Below, one piece after another: positions 29,287 to 37,875 of a stretch of 56,391 nucleotides of DNA. The notes under the pieces were generated by a model. The model had not been told where the DNA came from. It was given only the letters and a program-made list of their open reading frames with translations, and searched no databases. Source of the stretch: Accumulibacter sp. (lineage in GTDB: Bacteria > Pseudomonadota > Gammaproteobacteria > Burkholderiales > Rhodocyclaceae); contig JAIFKU010000044.1 in the NCBI GenBank assembly GCA_020049495.1, positions 1 to 56,391 of the forward strand. Reading direction: 5' to 3'. A program made the translations under genes and the position numbers. How positions within the stretch are numbered: position 1 is the first letter of the stretch; each line of letters opens with the position of its first letter.

Positions 29287-30470
29287 TTTCCTGATCCGGT
29301 CAGTTTTGCAACGACCTTGATGCTGCTGTCGGATTTTAGTGCCTGCTCGCTGTAGACCACGACACGTTCGCCCACGGACAAGCCTTCAATGACTTGAACG
29401 CGACCGTCGACGCCCTGGGCCAGCGCTTTCACCGGAACGAACTGCAGCCCGTTGTCGACCAGTTTCCAGACCCCGGTCTGGTTGCCCTGATAACGGAGGG
29501 CGGCGCTGGGAATGACACGCGCTTTGCTGACAGTGGGGAGCTGCAAGGTGATCTCGGCGATCTCGCCAAGCGAAAGCGTGTCCGGGATGTGATCAAAGCT
29601 GACCTGGGCGATGCGTTCCTCGGTAATGCTGTCGGCAATTAGTTCGACTCGGATGACCTTGCCGGCGAACGCGATTCCCGGTTGCGAACGCAGCGTGATA
29701 CTTGCCGGAAGACCGGGCTGCAGGCCGCTCGAACGGCTCTGATCCAGCCTGAGCTTGAGCCACAGGCTGGTGGGGTCGACCATGCGTACGGCGCTTTGTC
29801 CGGCAACGAGGGTCGAGCCGGATTCAGCGTCGCGCGCGGTGATGACACCGGCCACCGGCGCGACAAGGCGGATTTTCGCGCGTTGCACCAGCAGGCCGGC
29901 GTGTTCTGCTCCAAGGCGGGCCTGATCCTGTCGGGCTGCGGCCAGTGTGGCCTCGGCGGCACCGAGTTGGGCCATCGCCGACTGCTCTTCCTGAAGCTTG
30001 CCGTCGACAACGCTGCGCGTAACGAAGGCCTTTTCGCCCAGTTCAACGTAGCGTCTGGCGTTGCTGCCGGCGAGATTGAGTCGAACCTGGGCGTCGCGTC
30101 GTTGCGCGTCGGCGGCGGCAATGGTACTGGCGGCCCGCGCCAATGCAGCGCCTCCGGCGGCTGCACGCTGATCAAGGTCGATCGGGTCCATCTCGACGAG
30201 CACTTGCCCGGCCTTGACGGCTTCACCCACATCCACCGTAACACTTTGCACACGGCCAGCGACGATCGGCCCGATCTGGTAGCTGCGGCGTGCTTCTACG
30301 GTAGCAATTCCAAACAGCACGGGCGCCAGATCGGCTTCGGCCACCTCGGTGACCGTCACCCGGATCGGTGCCAAGGGGCCGCTGCGAGCAACGATCAAGC
30401 CGAAACCGGCGAGCAATGCAAGGACGGCGAGGGTCAGCAGGATTTTCTTCGCGCTGAAAGCTTTGCTCAT
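29283..30470 (-). CDS. Periplasmic adaptor (HlyD/RND membrane-fusion family)
   Basis: The 395-residue protein has an N-terminal membrane anchor (KKILLTLAVLALLAGFGLIVA, about 8-28), a biotinyl-lipoyl half GPIVAGRVQSVTVDVGEAVKAGQVL, a long alpha hairpin rich in Ala and Gln (about 100-190), the other lipoyl half VAPVAGVITARDAESGSTL and beta-barrel domains. It bridges the inner-membrane exporter to an outer-membrane factor, which is not encoded here. It overlaps both neighbours by four bases, so the operon is tightly coupled. Confidence 0.92.
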   Translation of the reverse strand: MSKAFSAKKILLTLAVLALLAGFGLIVARSGPLAPIRVTVTEVAEADLAPVLFGIATVEARRSYQIGPIVAGRVQSVTVDVGEAVKAGQVLVEMDPIDLDQRAAAGGAALARAASTIAAADAQRRDAQVRLNLAGSNARRYVELGEKAFVTRSVVDGKLQEEQSAMAQLGAAEATLAAARQDQARLGAEHAGLLVQRAKIRLVAPVAGVITARDAESGSTLVAGQSAVRMVDPTSLWLKLRLDQSRSSGLQPGLPASITLRSQPGIAFAGKVIRVELIADSITEERIAQVSFDHIPDTLSLGEIAEITLQLPTVSKARVIPSAALRYQGNQTGVWKLVDNGLQFVPVKALAQGVDGRVQVIEGLSVGERVVVYSEQALKSDSSIKVVAKLTGSGK

Positions 30471-31096
30471 GCGGACTCCTTGAGACTGCGCAGAAACAGG
30501 GGAAAGATCTTTTCTGCCGTTTTGTGCATGGCCGGCACGTTGTCGGCGACCATCGATTGCATGACCAGACCTTGAATGGAACCGAGAAAGAGGGTCGTCG
30601 CGGCGATAGCATCGATACTCCGATCAACTTCGCCGCAGACCGCCGCCGCTTCGATCAGGCCGGTGACAAGTTTGCGGTAGCGCTGGAGTAGCTTGCGTAC
30701 CGCAGCCTTGATAGCCGAATCCGCTGGCTGCTGCAATTCGTTGAAAATCAGGCGTGGCACGCCAGGTCTTGCCATAACGAAATCGATATGACTGAAAAAT
30801 ACCGCCTGCAGTCCGTCGATGGGACTAGCCGTATTCTTTGCTGCGGATTCCATTGCGCTGAGAAGGTTTTCCTCAACCCAGTCAATTGCTGCCAACCAGA
30901 CGGCTTCCTTGCTCGGGAAGTGACGAAAGAGCGCACCTTGTGTGAAACCGATCGCGTTGGCTATTTCCTGCGTCGTGATCTGGCCAGGGCTCTGTCTTGC
31001 GGCGAGCGCTATCACCGTTTCGATGATTTGCGTTTGTCTCGTCTCCGAACTGAGACGGGCTTGAGTGGCCATTTTTGATTTCACGGGAATACTCAT
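30467..31096 (-). CDS. TetR-family transcriptional regulator of the export operon
   Basis: The 209-residue protein has a TetR-type helix-turn-helix at about 15-62 (QIIETVIALAAR...TTQEIANAIGFTQGALFRHFPSKEAVWLAAI) and a variable C-terminal ligand domain. As the first gene of the export operon, with a palindrome right in front of it, it most likely represses the operon and itself until an inducer binds. Translation may begin at ATG 31096 or at the second Met (about 31072). Confidence 0.9.
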   Translation of the reverse strand: MSIPVKSKMATQARLSSETRQTQIIETVIALAARQSPGQITTQEIANAIGFTQGALFRHFPSKEAVWLAAIDWVEENLLSAMESAAKNTASPIDGLQAVFFSHIDFVMARPGVPRLIFNELQQPADSAIKAAVRKLLQRYRKLVTGLIEAAAVCGEVDRSIDAIAATTLFLGSIQGLVMQSMVADNVPAMHKTAEKIFPLFLRSLKESA

Positions 31097-31105
31097 TTTT
31101 AGTAA

Positions 31106-31127
31106 AGTAAGTAATTAATTGCTAACT
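31106..31127. promoter_or_regulatory. Candidate operator of the TetR regulator
   Basis: An imperfect 22-bp palindrome with 18 of 22 symmetric positions is centred on AATTAATT. It lies 10 bases upstream of the tetR start, in an AT-rich stretch that probably also holds the promoter. The position is what autoregulation by the TetR protein would need. Confidence 0.5.
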
Positions 31128-31225
31128 AGTGTAGCCATGAAAAACAGAAAGTCAATAGATGCTTATCAACAGGGTTCTACTTGCCTCTTGTGCTTCCGAG
31201 GCGAGTAATTTGGCGGGAACGCCGC

Positions 31226-31954
31226 TCAGTTGCTGATGCAGCCTTTGATCCAGACCGAATACAACTGGTCGGCAAGCAGACGCATGGCCGGGAGACGGGT
31301 CCGTGTTTGCGCCAGCATCTGTTCCGGGGTTTGAACGCTTGCCGGCAGTGGGTCGACGCCGTTTACTTCTGCCCGCCAGGTCTTGCACCACTCGCTGATC
31401 ATTTCAGGATCCATCTCGACATGGCACTGCATGGCCAGATGCGGGCCGAGGGAGAACATCTGGTTGGCGCAGAACTCATTGGTGAAAATCCGTTGCGCGC
31501 CGGAGGGGATGCTGAACGTTTCGCCGTGCCACTGAAAGACATTGGCGAGTCCGCTGCTTTCATCAAGACAACTGCCAAGCCATGGACCTGTGCTGGCGTT
31601 GTTCTCGGCGTGAATAGTTCCCCAGCCGATCTCCTTGACCGGGCTTTGCGTGATGACGCCGCTAAGTGCCTTACTCATCAATTGGCCGCCCAGGCAATGG
31701 CCGATGACCGGGATGCCTCGGTCGACGGCAGAGCAAATCAACGCACATTCCTGATCAATCCACGGCAGCGGATCGTTGACGCTCATCGGCCCCCCCATCA
31801 GACACAGACCGGCGAATGCCTCTGCGCGGGAGGGGATGGATTCGCCCTGGTCAATGGCGATCAGTTGCCATGGAATCGAGCGTTGGTCGAGGAATGTGGC
31901 AAAATAGCCTGGTCCCTCGGTTTTGGTGTGGCGAAAGATGGCGATGGGTTTCAT
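31226..31954 (-). CDS. Class I glutamine amidotransferase-like protein
   Basis: The 242-residue protein starts MKPIAIFRHTKTEGPGYFATFL and has the GATase1 triad: nucleophile Cys in IGHCLGGQLMSKAL and His/Glu in QCHVEMDPEMI. LCLMGGPMSVNDPLPWIDQE is typical of stand-alone amidotransferases of the GuaA-like or gamma-glutamyl-hydrolase type found in many proteobacteria; the acceptor is unknown. The ATG at 31954 shares bases with the start of the divergent protease gene. Upstream in-frame sequence lies in that other gene and is not part of it. Confidence 0.85.
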   Translation of the reverse strand: MKPIAIFRHTKTEGPGYFATFLDQRSIPWQLIAIDQGESIPSRAEAFAGLCLMGGPMSVNDPLPWIDQECALICSAVDRGIPVIGHCLGGQLMSKALSGVITQSPVKEIGWGTIHAENNASTGPWLGSCLDESSGLANVFQWHGETFSIPSGAQRIFTNEFCANQMFSLGPHLAMQCHVEMDPEMISEWCKTWRAEVNGVDPLPASVQTPEQMLAQTRTRLPAMRLLADQLYSVWIKGCISN

Positions 31955-32636
31955 GATTGGTCGATTCCAGATGGCAGGCACGGGTTCAAGGTACGCGGCA
32001 GATTTTACGCGCGCTGCGTTGCTTGGCATAGGCTTGCTCACGTCTTTTGTGCATGCCGCGGATGTGGGTCTGGCCGGACTGTTTCCCGGAAAGGCCCTGC
32101 TCACCATCAACGGCGGCGCACCACGCATTGTTGCGCTGGGAGTCAAAACCGCCGAAGGGGTGCAAGTCATTTCAATCGAGGGGGAAACTGCGACCCTTGA
32201 GGTCGATGGAAAGAAACGGGTGTTGCGCGTCGGACAGAATGTGGCTTCGCAGCCGTCAGGTCGCGGCCAGGCCACGGCCACATTGACCTCCGACGCGGGC
32301 GGACATTTTTTTGTTACGGGCAATATCAACGGCACGACCGTTCGTTTTATTGTCGATACTGGAGCGTCGATGATTTCTCTCGGGTCGGGCGATGCGCGCC
32401 GGATCGGCCTGGATGCCAGCAAGGGGGAGCAGGGACTCGTCAATACCGCCAATGGCCAGACGCGGGTGTCGCGTGTCAAACTGGATACTGTGCGTATTGG
32501 CGAGATTGTTCTTAATAATGTTGACGCTCTGGTGCATCAGAATGATCTTCCGGTCGCTCTGCTCGGCATGAGTTTTTTAAACCGCATGGAAATGCAGCGA
32601 AATGGTGACACCATGACGCTGAAGAAACGCTATTAG
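31953..32636 (+). CDS. Retropepsin-like aspartic protease (TIGR02281 clan AA type)
   Basis: The 227-residue protein has an N-terminal hydrophobic segment ending TSFVHAAD (probably a signal peptide), a PulC-like small domain (GLFPGKALLTINGGAPRIV...GVQVISIEGETATLEVDGKKRVLRVGQ) and a C-terminal single-domain aspartic protease with VDTGAS in FIVDTGASMISL and the closing ALLGMSFLNRMEM. Such proteins form dimers like retroviral protease, here probably in the periplasm. The start at 31953 makes CATG with the opposite gene; ATG 31971 is an alternative. The next gene starts nine bases on. Confidence 0.85.
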   Translation: MIGRFQMAGTGSRYAADFTRAALLGIGLLTSFVHAADVGLAGLFPGKALLTINGGAPRIVALGVKTAEGVQVISIEGETATLEVDGKKRVLRVGQNVASQPSGRGQATATLTSDAGGHFFVTGNINGTTVRFIVDTGASMISLGSGDARRIGLDASKGEQGLVNTANGQTRVSRVKLDTVRIGEIVLNNVDALVHQNDLPVALLGMSFLNRMEMQRNGDTMTLKKRY

Positions 32637-32645
32637 GAGAACGAG

Positions 32646-32909
32646 ATGCCACATCGCGACCAGGAAATAATCATGTTGCGCCGCGAACTTGAAATGCTGA
32701 TGGGCGAGCGGCAAACCCTGTTACGGGTTGTCGGATCGACCGCTGCCCTCATCGCCAGTCTGGACAGCAAGCATCTGCCGGTGGGTGCCGTCGAGTCTGC
32801 CGATCTTGCAGCGACATCGATCAATGCACTCTCCGAAGAAACCTTGCAGGACGCCCTCAATGCCGTTCGCGCCGAAATCGAGGATGAGGAGGCCGGTGAC
32901 GGAAAATAA
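32646..32909 (+). CDS. Small coiled-coil protein of unknown function (87 aa)
   Basis: I do not recognise a named family. The N-terminal third, RDQEIIMLRRELEMLMGERQTLLRVVG, is a strong heptad pattern that should form a coiled coil, and the C-terminal third (EETLQDALNAVRAEIEDEEAG) is an acidic helix. It has no signal or membrane part. AGGAGA precedes the ATG. Its end overlaps the NUDIX gene start by 14 bases, so it belongs to the protease-NUDIX-CobD-like transcription unit. Confidence 0.75.
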   Translation: MPHRDQEIIMLRRELEMLMGERQTLLRVVGSTAALIASLDSKHLPVGAVESADLAATSINALSEETLQDALNAVRAEIEDEEAGDGK

Positions 32910-33528
32910 TTCTTTTTCTGCGGCGAAAAAGTGCACGATTTCCGAGAGCCTTGATTCTGAACGTCTGCGTTCCGTGCTTCATCCGGTTCCTTTGCGAACC
33001 GTTTTTGTCCGCGAGGAAGATGTCGGTGAGGAGGATCTGATACCGGCTGCTGTTCTCTTTCCCATTGTCTTGCGCGAGAGCGGGCCTGCGGTGCTGCTCA
33101 CGCAGCGAACGGCGCATCTCAGAGAGCACCCGGGTCAGATCAGTTTTCCCGGCGGGCGCGTTGAGCCGGAAGATGCTTCCCCTGCGCATACCGCCTTGCG
33201 TGAAACAGAGGAAGAAATCGGACTGACCTCCGCGCATATCGAGATCGTCGGCTATCTGCCCGAATACCGGACCATTACCGGCTTTCGCGTGATGCCTGTG
33301 GTGGGATTGGTGAGGCCGCCTTTTGATTTACATCCCGATCCGAGTGAGGTCGCCGATGTCTTCGAGGTGCCGCTGGCTTTCTTGATGGATTCTGCCAACC
33401 ATCAGCAGCATGCGGTGCACAATCGGGGGAAATTGCGTTACTACTATGCCATGCCTTACGAAGACTATTTCATCTGGGGGGCAACGGCCGGGATTATCGT
33501 GACCCTGGCCCGGGCACTGGCGGCCTGA
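32896..33528 (+). CDS. NUDIX hydrolase, CoA pyrophosphatase (NudL) type
   Basis: The 210-residue protein has the combined signature of the CoA pyrophosphatase group, LLTQRTAHLREHPGQISFPGG, running into the Nudix box GGRVEPEDASPAHTALRETEEEIGL. The family cleaves CoA and its derivatives to 4'-phosphopantetheine and ADP. The start is GTG at 32896, with AGGAGG four bases ahead, which explains the overlap with the previous gene; the longer open frame upstream is the shadow of that gene. Confidence 0.9.
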   Translation: MTENNSFSAAKKCTISESLDSERLRSVLHPVPLRTVFVREEDVGEEDLIPAAVLFPIVLRESGPAVLLTQRTAHLREHPGQISFPGGRVEPEDASPAHTALRETEEEIGLTSAHIEIVGYLPEYRTITGFRVMPVVGLVRPPFDLHPDPSEVADVFEVPLAFLMDSANHQQHAVHNRGKLRYYYAMPYEDYFIWGATAGIIVTLARALAA

Positions 33529-33637
33529 GAGTGTTGCGCCCGTCCTGTTCGGCAAGGGCTGATGAAATATGGTATCTTGAATTTTTCGGCCATCAGGCAG
33601 GTGCGTACAACTCCGCATCTGGCGATCCACCTTCAGT

Positions 33638-34576
33638 ATGAGCCTTTTTTCGCTGCTTGCCGTATTGCTGATCGAGCAGATTCGGCCATTGCCTTATCGC
33701 CGGTTTATTCACGAACCGCTGGCCCGCTTGGCCCGCTTTCTCGAAGACATCTTCAACGCCGGTGAACGCAGTCACGGTCTGGTTGCCTGGCTGACCGCAG
33801 TCGGCGGGCTGGTCCTGGTCGCCGGCGCAGTTTATGCGGCGCTCTATGCAATCAATCCGCTTCTTTCCTGGCTGTGGAACGTTCTGGTTCTTTATTTGAC
33901 GATGGGTTTCCGGCAGTTCAGCCATTGCTATTCTGATATTCAGTTCGCCCTGCGCATGGATGATGTGCCGCACGCACGGAAGCTGTTGGCTGATTGGCGC
34001 GGACGTTCTGCGGATGGCCTTTCGTCTTCGGAAATTGCCCGGCTGTCCATTGAGGAAGCACTTAGAATGTCGCATCGTCACGTTTTTGGCGTTCTCCTCT
34101 GCTTCGTCCTGCTGCCGGGACCGTGCGGTGCCGTTCTTTACCGTGCCGCCGCTTTTTTCGCCGATAGGTGGGGGCGCCGTACCGACGCCGATGCCGGTTG
34201 CTTCGGGAAATTCTCGCAACAGGCGTTTGCCGTCATCGACTGGTTACCCTTGCGCTTTACTGCCTCGGGGTTTGCCATCGTCGGCGATTTCGAAGATGCC
34301 GTTTACTGCTGGCGTACGCAAGCCGACAAGTGGCCGGAAAATCGGTCTGGCAGCGACATTGGCATTGTCCTGGCCAGTGGTGCGGGGGCTCTGGGTGTGC
34401 GTCTTGGCATGCCGGTGATGGAAGCCGGTGAAATTGCCGATCGCGCCGAGATGGGTACCGGAGACGAAGCCGATGTCGATTTCATGCAGAGTGCAGTCGG
34501 CCTGGTCTGGCGTGCCTTGTTGCTGTGGTTGCTATTGCTGCTTTTGTTGGGGTTTGCCAGTCTGGTCGGCGCATAA
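33638..34576 (+). CDS. CobD/CbiB-family integral membrane protein
   Basis: The 312-residue protein has membrane helices at about 1-14, 50-75, 80-95, 145-165 and at the C-terminus (ALLLWLLLLLLLGFASLVGA). WNVLVLYLTMGFRQFSHCYSDIQFALRMDDV and the later DWLPLRFTASGFAIVGDFEDAVYCWR are CobD/CbiB-family blocks. CobD joins aminopropanol phosphate to adenosylcobyrate in cobalamin synthesis, but no other cob gene is near, and this short betaproteobacterial branch may do something else, for example an AmpE-like role. It follows the NUDIX gene by 109 bases. Confidence 0.8.
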   Translation: MSLFSLLAVLLIEQIRPLPYRRFIHEPLARLARFLEDIFNAGERSHGLVAWLTAVGGLVLVAGAVYAALYAINPLLSWLWNVLVLYLTMGFRQFSHCYSDIQFALRMDDVPHARKLLADWRGRSADGLSSSEIARLSIEEALRMSHRHVFGVLLCFVLLPGPCGAVLYRAAAFFADRWGRRTDADAGCFGKFSQQAFAVIDWLPLRFTASGFAIVGDFEDAVYCWRTQADKWPENRSGSDIGIVLASGAGALGVRLGMPVMEAGEIADRAEMGTGDEADVDFMQSAVGLVWRALLLWLLLLLLLGFASLVGA

Positions 34577-34630
34577 CATTGGAATAGCCGGTGCATGTGC
34601 TGACGCCATTACGCGGCAGATGGGGTCGAC

Positions 34631-36529
34631 TCATTTGGCGAAGCGGGCGGCCGGTGGCAGCCGCATTTCAGGGCTGAAGAAACAGATTGTGTTGCGCCCC
34701 GCCGCCTTGGCTTCGTACATGGCGAGATCGGCTTGCTTGAGCAGTTCCAGCGCTGTGGACTGATGGTCGGAGAACAGGGTGATGCCGATGCTGGCCGTGC
34801 TCTGATGTGCGTAAGCCCCGAGGTCGTAAGGCTGGCTGAGTGTTGCGAGGATTTTCTGGCCAACCGTTTCGGCCTGAGAGGCAGTTTCCTCAAGCAGCGT
34901 ACTCAGATCGGCCAGCATGACGACAAATTCATCACCGCCAATGCGCGATACGGTATCGCCTTCGCGAATGCAGGATGAAAGCCTCTGGGCAACTTGTTGC
35001 AGGAGCAGATCCCCCTTGTCATGCCCCTGGGTGTCATTGAGGATCTTGAACTTGTCGAGGTCGAGGAATAGCAGTGCCCCCTGACGTCCGCTGCGGGCGC
35101 TCGACGCAAGCGTCTGCTGCAGTCGGTCAAGCAGCAGGCGCCGGTTGGGCAGGCGGGTCAGCGGGTCATAAAAGGCCAGGTGCCTGATTTCGTCTTCGGC
35201 TGCTTTGCGCTGGGTAATATCGGTCAGCGTGCCGACATAGTGAGTGATCTGTCCGGCATCGTTCTTCACCGCGGTAATGGTCAGCCATTCGGGATAGACC
35301 TCACCGTTCTTGCGGCGGTTCCATATCTCGCCATGCCATGATCCTCTGGTGGCGATGAGAGCCCACATTTCGGCATAAAACACGGCGTCATGGCGACCCG
35401 ATTTGAGCAGGCGCGGCGAGTGGCCGGTAACGTCGGCAACGCTATAACCGGTAACGCGGGTGAAGGCGGCATTGATGCGCAGAATATTCTGGCCGGCATC
35501 GGTGATGACCATGCCTTCCTGCGACTCGAAGGCCGTGGCCGCAATTCTGATCTCCTCTTCGGCCTGTTTCAGACCTGTGATGTCCTGCGTGGTACCCAGA
35601 CAGCGCTTGGGTCGGCCGCTTGAATCGAACTCCAGCTCGGCCCTCTGGCAAATCCAGCGGGTCTTGTCGGCAATCCGGATACGATGTTCGTTGAACAGGG
35701 GCTTCCCCTTGAGGGCTTCTTCCCAGGCACGATTCAGTGCGTGCAGATCGTCGGGATGAACATGTCTCAGATAGTCGCGGCGGGTCGCTATGGTGGCTTC
35801 GGGTACGGCAAAAATACGACAGGTTTCCGCCGACATGACAATCCGGTCGCTGACAAATTCGTACACCCAGCTACCGATATGGGCGACGGATTGAGCCATG
35901 TTCAGGTCAAATGCGATGGCCTGGGCTTCTGCCGTACGTTGAGCCAGGTCGCGGCTCAGCCTTTCCACCTCGTCGAGGCGGCGGCGATGCGAACGCACGA
36001 GAAAAATGATCAGGGCAGCCGAGAAGACAATGCACGAAATCTGGATCAGTGCATACATCGCGGTCGCGGTCGGCGATTGGGCCGGCAGCATTTGCCATAG
36101 TTCGGCCAGAAGCAGGGCAAGGGTGGCCATTGCGGTGATGACAGCCAGAAGTACAGCGCTGCGTATCCCGAACAGCCAGCCACCAAACATGACAATCAGC
36201 GGATAGATGCCGACAATCGTGCCGTGAACACCGCCATAGAAGACGAGAACAACCGTCACAATCGTCAGCGTTGACCAGATTAGAGTGGCCAGAGCCGCAC
36301 GCGCCATGCCCTGCGCGATCAGCAACAGCGCCACCATCGACACCAGAAACTGCAGAGCCGGTCCGATGCTGCGCAGGGGTTGGTCCGGACAGTAATGGTA
36401 GACGATGAGCAGGAAGCCCAGCGAAGCGAACAGTACCAGCCAGGCGGTGAATTTCAGGAAGGCAAGGGGAAGCCCCCATGACATGGGACCATCAGTTGAG
36501 CGCTCAACAGGAGGCGGCTTCTCGTCCAT
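34631..36529 (-). CDS. Membrane diguanylate cyclase, PAS-PAS-GGDEF
   Basis: The 632-residue protein starts with a block of about six membrane helices (about 20-180) that resembles a MASE-type sensor. It continues with a PAS/PAC (SVAHIGSWVYEFVSDRIVMSAETCRIF to TTQDITGLKQAEEE), a second PAS/PAC (ESQEGMVITDAG...GTLTDITQRKAAED) and a GGDEF domain ending the protein. The active-site loop is RIGGDEFVVM at about 528-537 and the inhibitory I-site RxxD is REGD just before it, so it should make cyclic di-GMP and be product-inhibited. There is no EAL domain. It converges on the CobD-like gene. Confidence 0.93.
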   Translation of the reverse strand: MDEKPPPVERSTDGPMSWGLPLAFLKFTAWLVLFASLGFLLIVYHYCPDQPLRSIGPALQFLVSMVALLLIAQGMARAALATLIWSTLTIVTVVLVFYGGVHGTIVGIYPLIVMFGGWLFGIRSAVLLAVITAMATLALLLAELWQMLPAQSPTATAMYALIQISCIVFSAALIIFLVRSHRRRLDEVERLSRDLAQRTAEAQAIAFDLNMAQSVAHIGSWVYEFVSDRIVMSAETCRIFAVPEATIATRRDYLRHVHPDDLHALNRAWEEALKGKPLFNEHRIRIADKTRWICQRAELEFDSSGRPKRCLGTTQDITGLKQAEEEIRIAATAFESQEGMVITDAGQNILRINAAFTRVTGYSVADVTGHSPRLLKSGRHDAVFYAEMWALIATRGSWHGEIWNRRKNGEVYPEWLTITAVKNDAGQITHYVGTLTDITQRKAAEDEIRHLAFYDPLTRLPNRRLLLDRLQQTLASSARSGRQGALLFLDLDKFKILNDTQGHDKGDLLLQQVAQRLSSCIREGDTVSRIGGDEFVVMLADLSTLLEETASQAETVGQKILATLSQPYDLGAYAHQSTASIGITLFSDHQSTALELLKQADLAMYEAKAAGRNTICFFSPEMRLPPAARFAK

Positions 36530-36648
36530 GAGTATTGACGCAATACATCGGTCTTTATCGACTATAGACCAGGATGCTGATCATTGGCGAAAATTATTAC
36601 GTACGTATAGCCACGGCGGCAGCAAACGGGCATTTGTTACCGGATAAA

Positions 36649-37875
36649 TCAATACAGCATGAACTCCGTTCGCGCGGCATTCCAAGCGGCTTCATCTGGC
36701 CGGGTCAGTGCCTCCAGATCAGCGGGCGTTGTCGCCGGATTGTCGACCCACTCGCGCAGCAGCGGGCTGCCATTGATCAGGTCGATGGCCAGCCGTTCGT
36801 GCTCGTATTCGTAGGCGAAGTTGCGCCACAGCGGGTAGTCCGGCTGCAAGCGGCGCAAAGCCTTGAAGGCCAGGCTCTGCACGCGCCACGGACGGAAACT
36901 GGCGTGCTGGTAAGAATCGTCTTCCACGTGGATCTGAATGCCGTTGCACAGCTTGCCGGCGTGCTTGTGGAAGGTCGGTTCGAACCAGCAGTCGCGCAGG
37001 CGGCAACCGGCAAGCCATTGCGGAGCAAGGGCGAGCATTTCGGAGATCAGGGCCCGGGCGTCGATATCCGGTGCTCCGAAGAGCTCGAGCGGGCGGGTCG
37101 TGCCGCGTCCTTCCGAGAGCGTCGTGCCTTCGAGCATCACCGTACCTGCATAGCAGCGGGCCATCGAGAGGTTGGGCGCATTCGGACTGGGGTTGATCCA
37201 TGTCCGTTCGCCAAGCGGCCAGCCATAACCGGGCGTGGCCTCGGGTTTCCAGCCGTGCATGGCGATGACTTTGCAGTCGACATCGAGTTTGAGGGTGGTG
37301 ATGAACCACCGCGCCAGTTCGCCGATGGTCAGGCCGTGGCGCATGGGCAGGGGGCCGGCACCGACAAAGCTCTCCCAGCCACTGCGCAGCAGCAGCCCTT
37401 CGATCGGCCGGCCGGCGGGGTTGGGACGGTCGAGTATCCACACCGTCTTGCCGTATTCGGCGGCGCTTTCGAGCAGGTAGCGCAGAGTGGTGATGAAGGT
37501 GTAGATGCGGCAGCCGAGGTCCTGCAGATCAATCAGCAGAAGGTCGAAGCTGTCCATCATCGCTGGCGTAGGGCGGCGCAGCTTGCCGTACAGGCTGAAC
37601 ACCGGGATGCCGTGCCGTGGATCGATGAAGTCGGATGATTCGATCATGTTGTCCTGCTTGTCGCCACGCAGCCCGTGCTGTGGGCCAAAGGCTGCCGTGA
37701 GACACAGCCCAGGCACTGCGGCCAGCGCGTCGAGGGCGTGTGTCAGATCGCTGGTGACCGAGGCCGGGTGGGCGAGCAAGGCAATGCGCTTGCCGGCCAG
37801 TGGCTTGTGCAGTGCAGCTTCCTTGAGCAGGCGGTCAAGTCCGAAATCCACGGAGGACATGGTCAGTGCTTTCAA
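36649..37875 (-). CDS. NamZ-like (DUF1343) exo-beta-N-acetylmuramidase family protein
   Basis: The 408-residue protein has the DUF1343 hallmarks AFGPQHGLRG, LLIDLQDLGCRIYTFITTL, ILDRPNPAGRPIEG, MRHGLTIGELARWF, EGTTLSEGRGTTRPLELFGAPDI and a C-terminal EPTFHKHAGKLCNGIQIHV. The named member NamZ of Bacillus removes terminal N-acetylmuramic acid from peptidoglycan fragments outside the cell. Here the N-terminus (MKALTMSSVDFGLDRLLKEA) has no signal peptide, so a cytoplasmic recycling role is possible. It overlaps the DOMON-like gene by four bases, so the two are translated together. Confidence 0.87.
   Translation of the reverse strand: MKALTMSSVDFGLDRLLKEAALHKPLAGKRIALLAHPASVTSDLTHALDALAAVPGLCLTAAFGPQHGLRGDKQDNMIESSDFIDPRHGIPVFSLYGKLRRPTPAMMDSFDLLLIDLQDLGCRIYTFITTLRYLLESAAEYGKTVWILDRPNPAGRPIEGLLLRSGWESFVGAGPLPMRHGLTIGELARWFITTLKLDVDCKVIAMHGWKPEATPGYGWPLGERTWINPSPNAPNLSMARCYAGTVMLEGTTLSEGRGTTRPLELFGAPDIDARALISEMLALAPQWLAGCRLRDCWFEPTFHKHAGKLCNGIQIHVEDDSYQHASFRPWRVQSLAFKALRRLQPDYPLWRNFAYEYEHERLAIDLINGSPLLREWVDNPATTPADLEALTRPDEAAWNAARTEFMLY

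Noticed and set aside
33638-34576. Evidence for a cobalamin biosynthesis locus
   Set aside because: Only one CobD/CbiB-like gene is present, with no other cob or cbi gene or cobalamin riboswitch; the family link does not prove the pathway.
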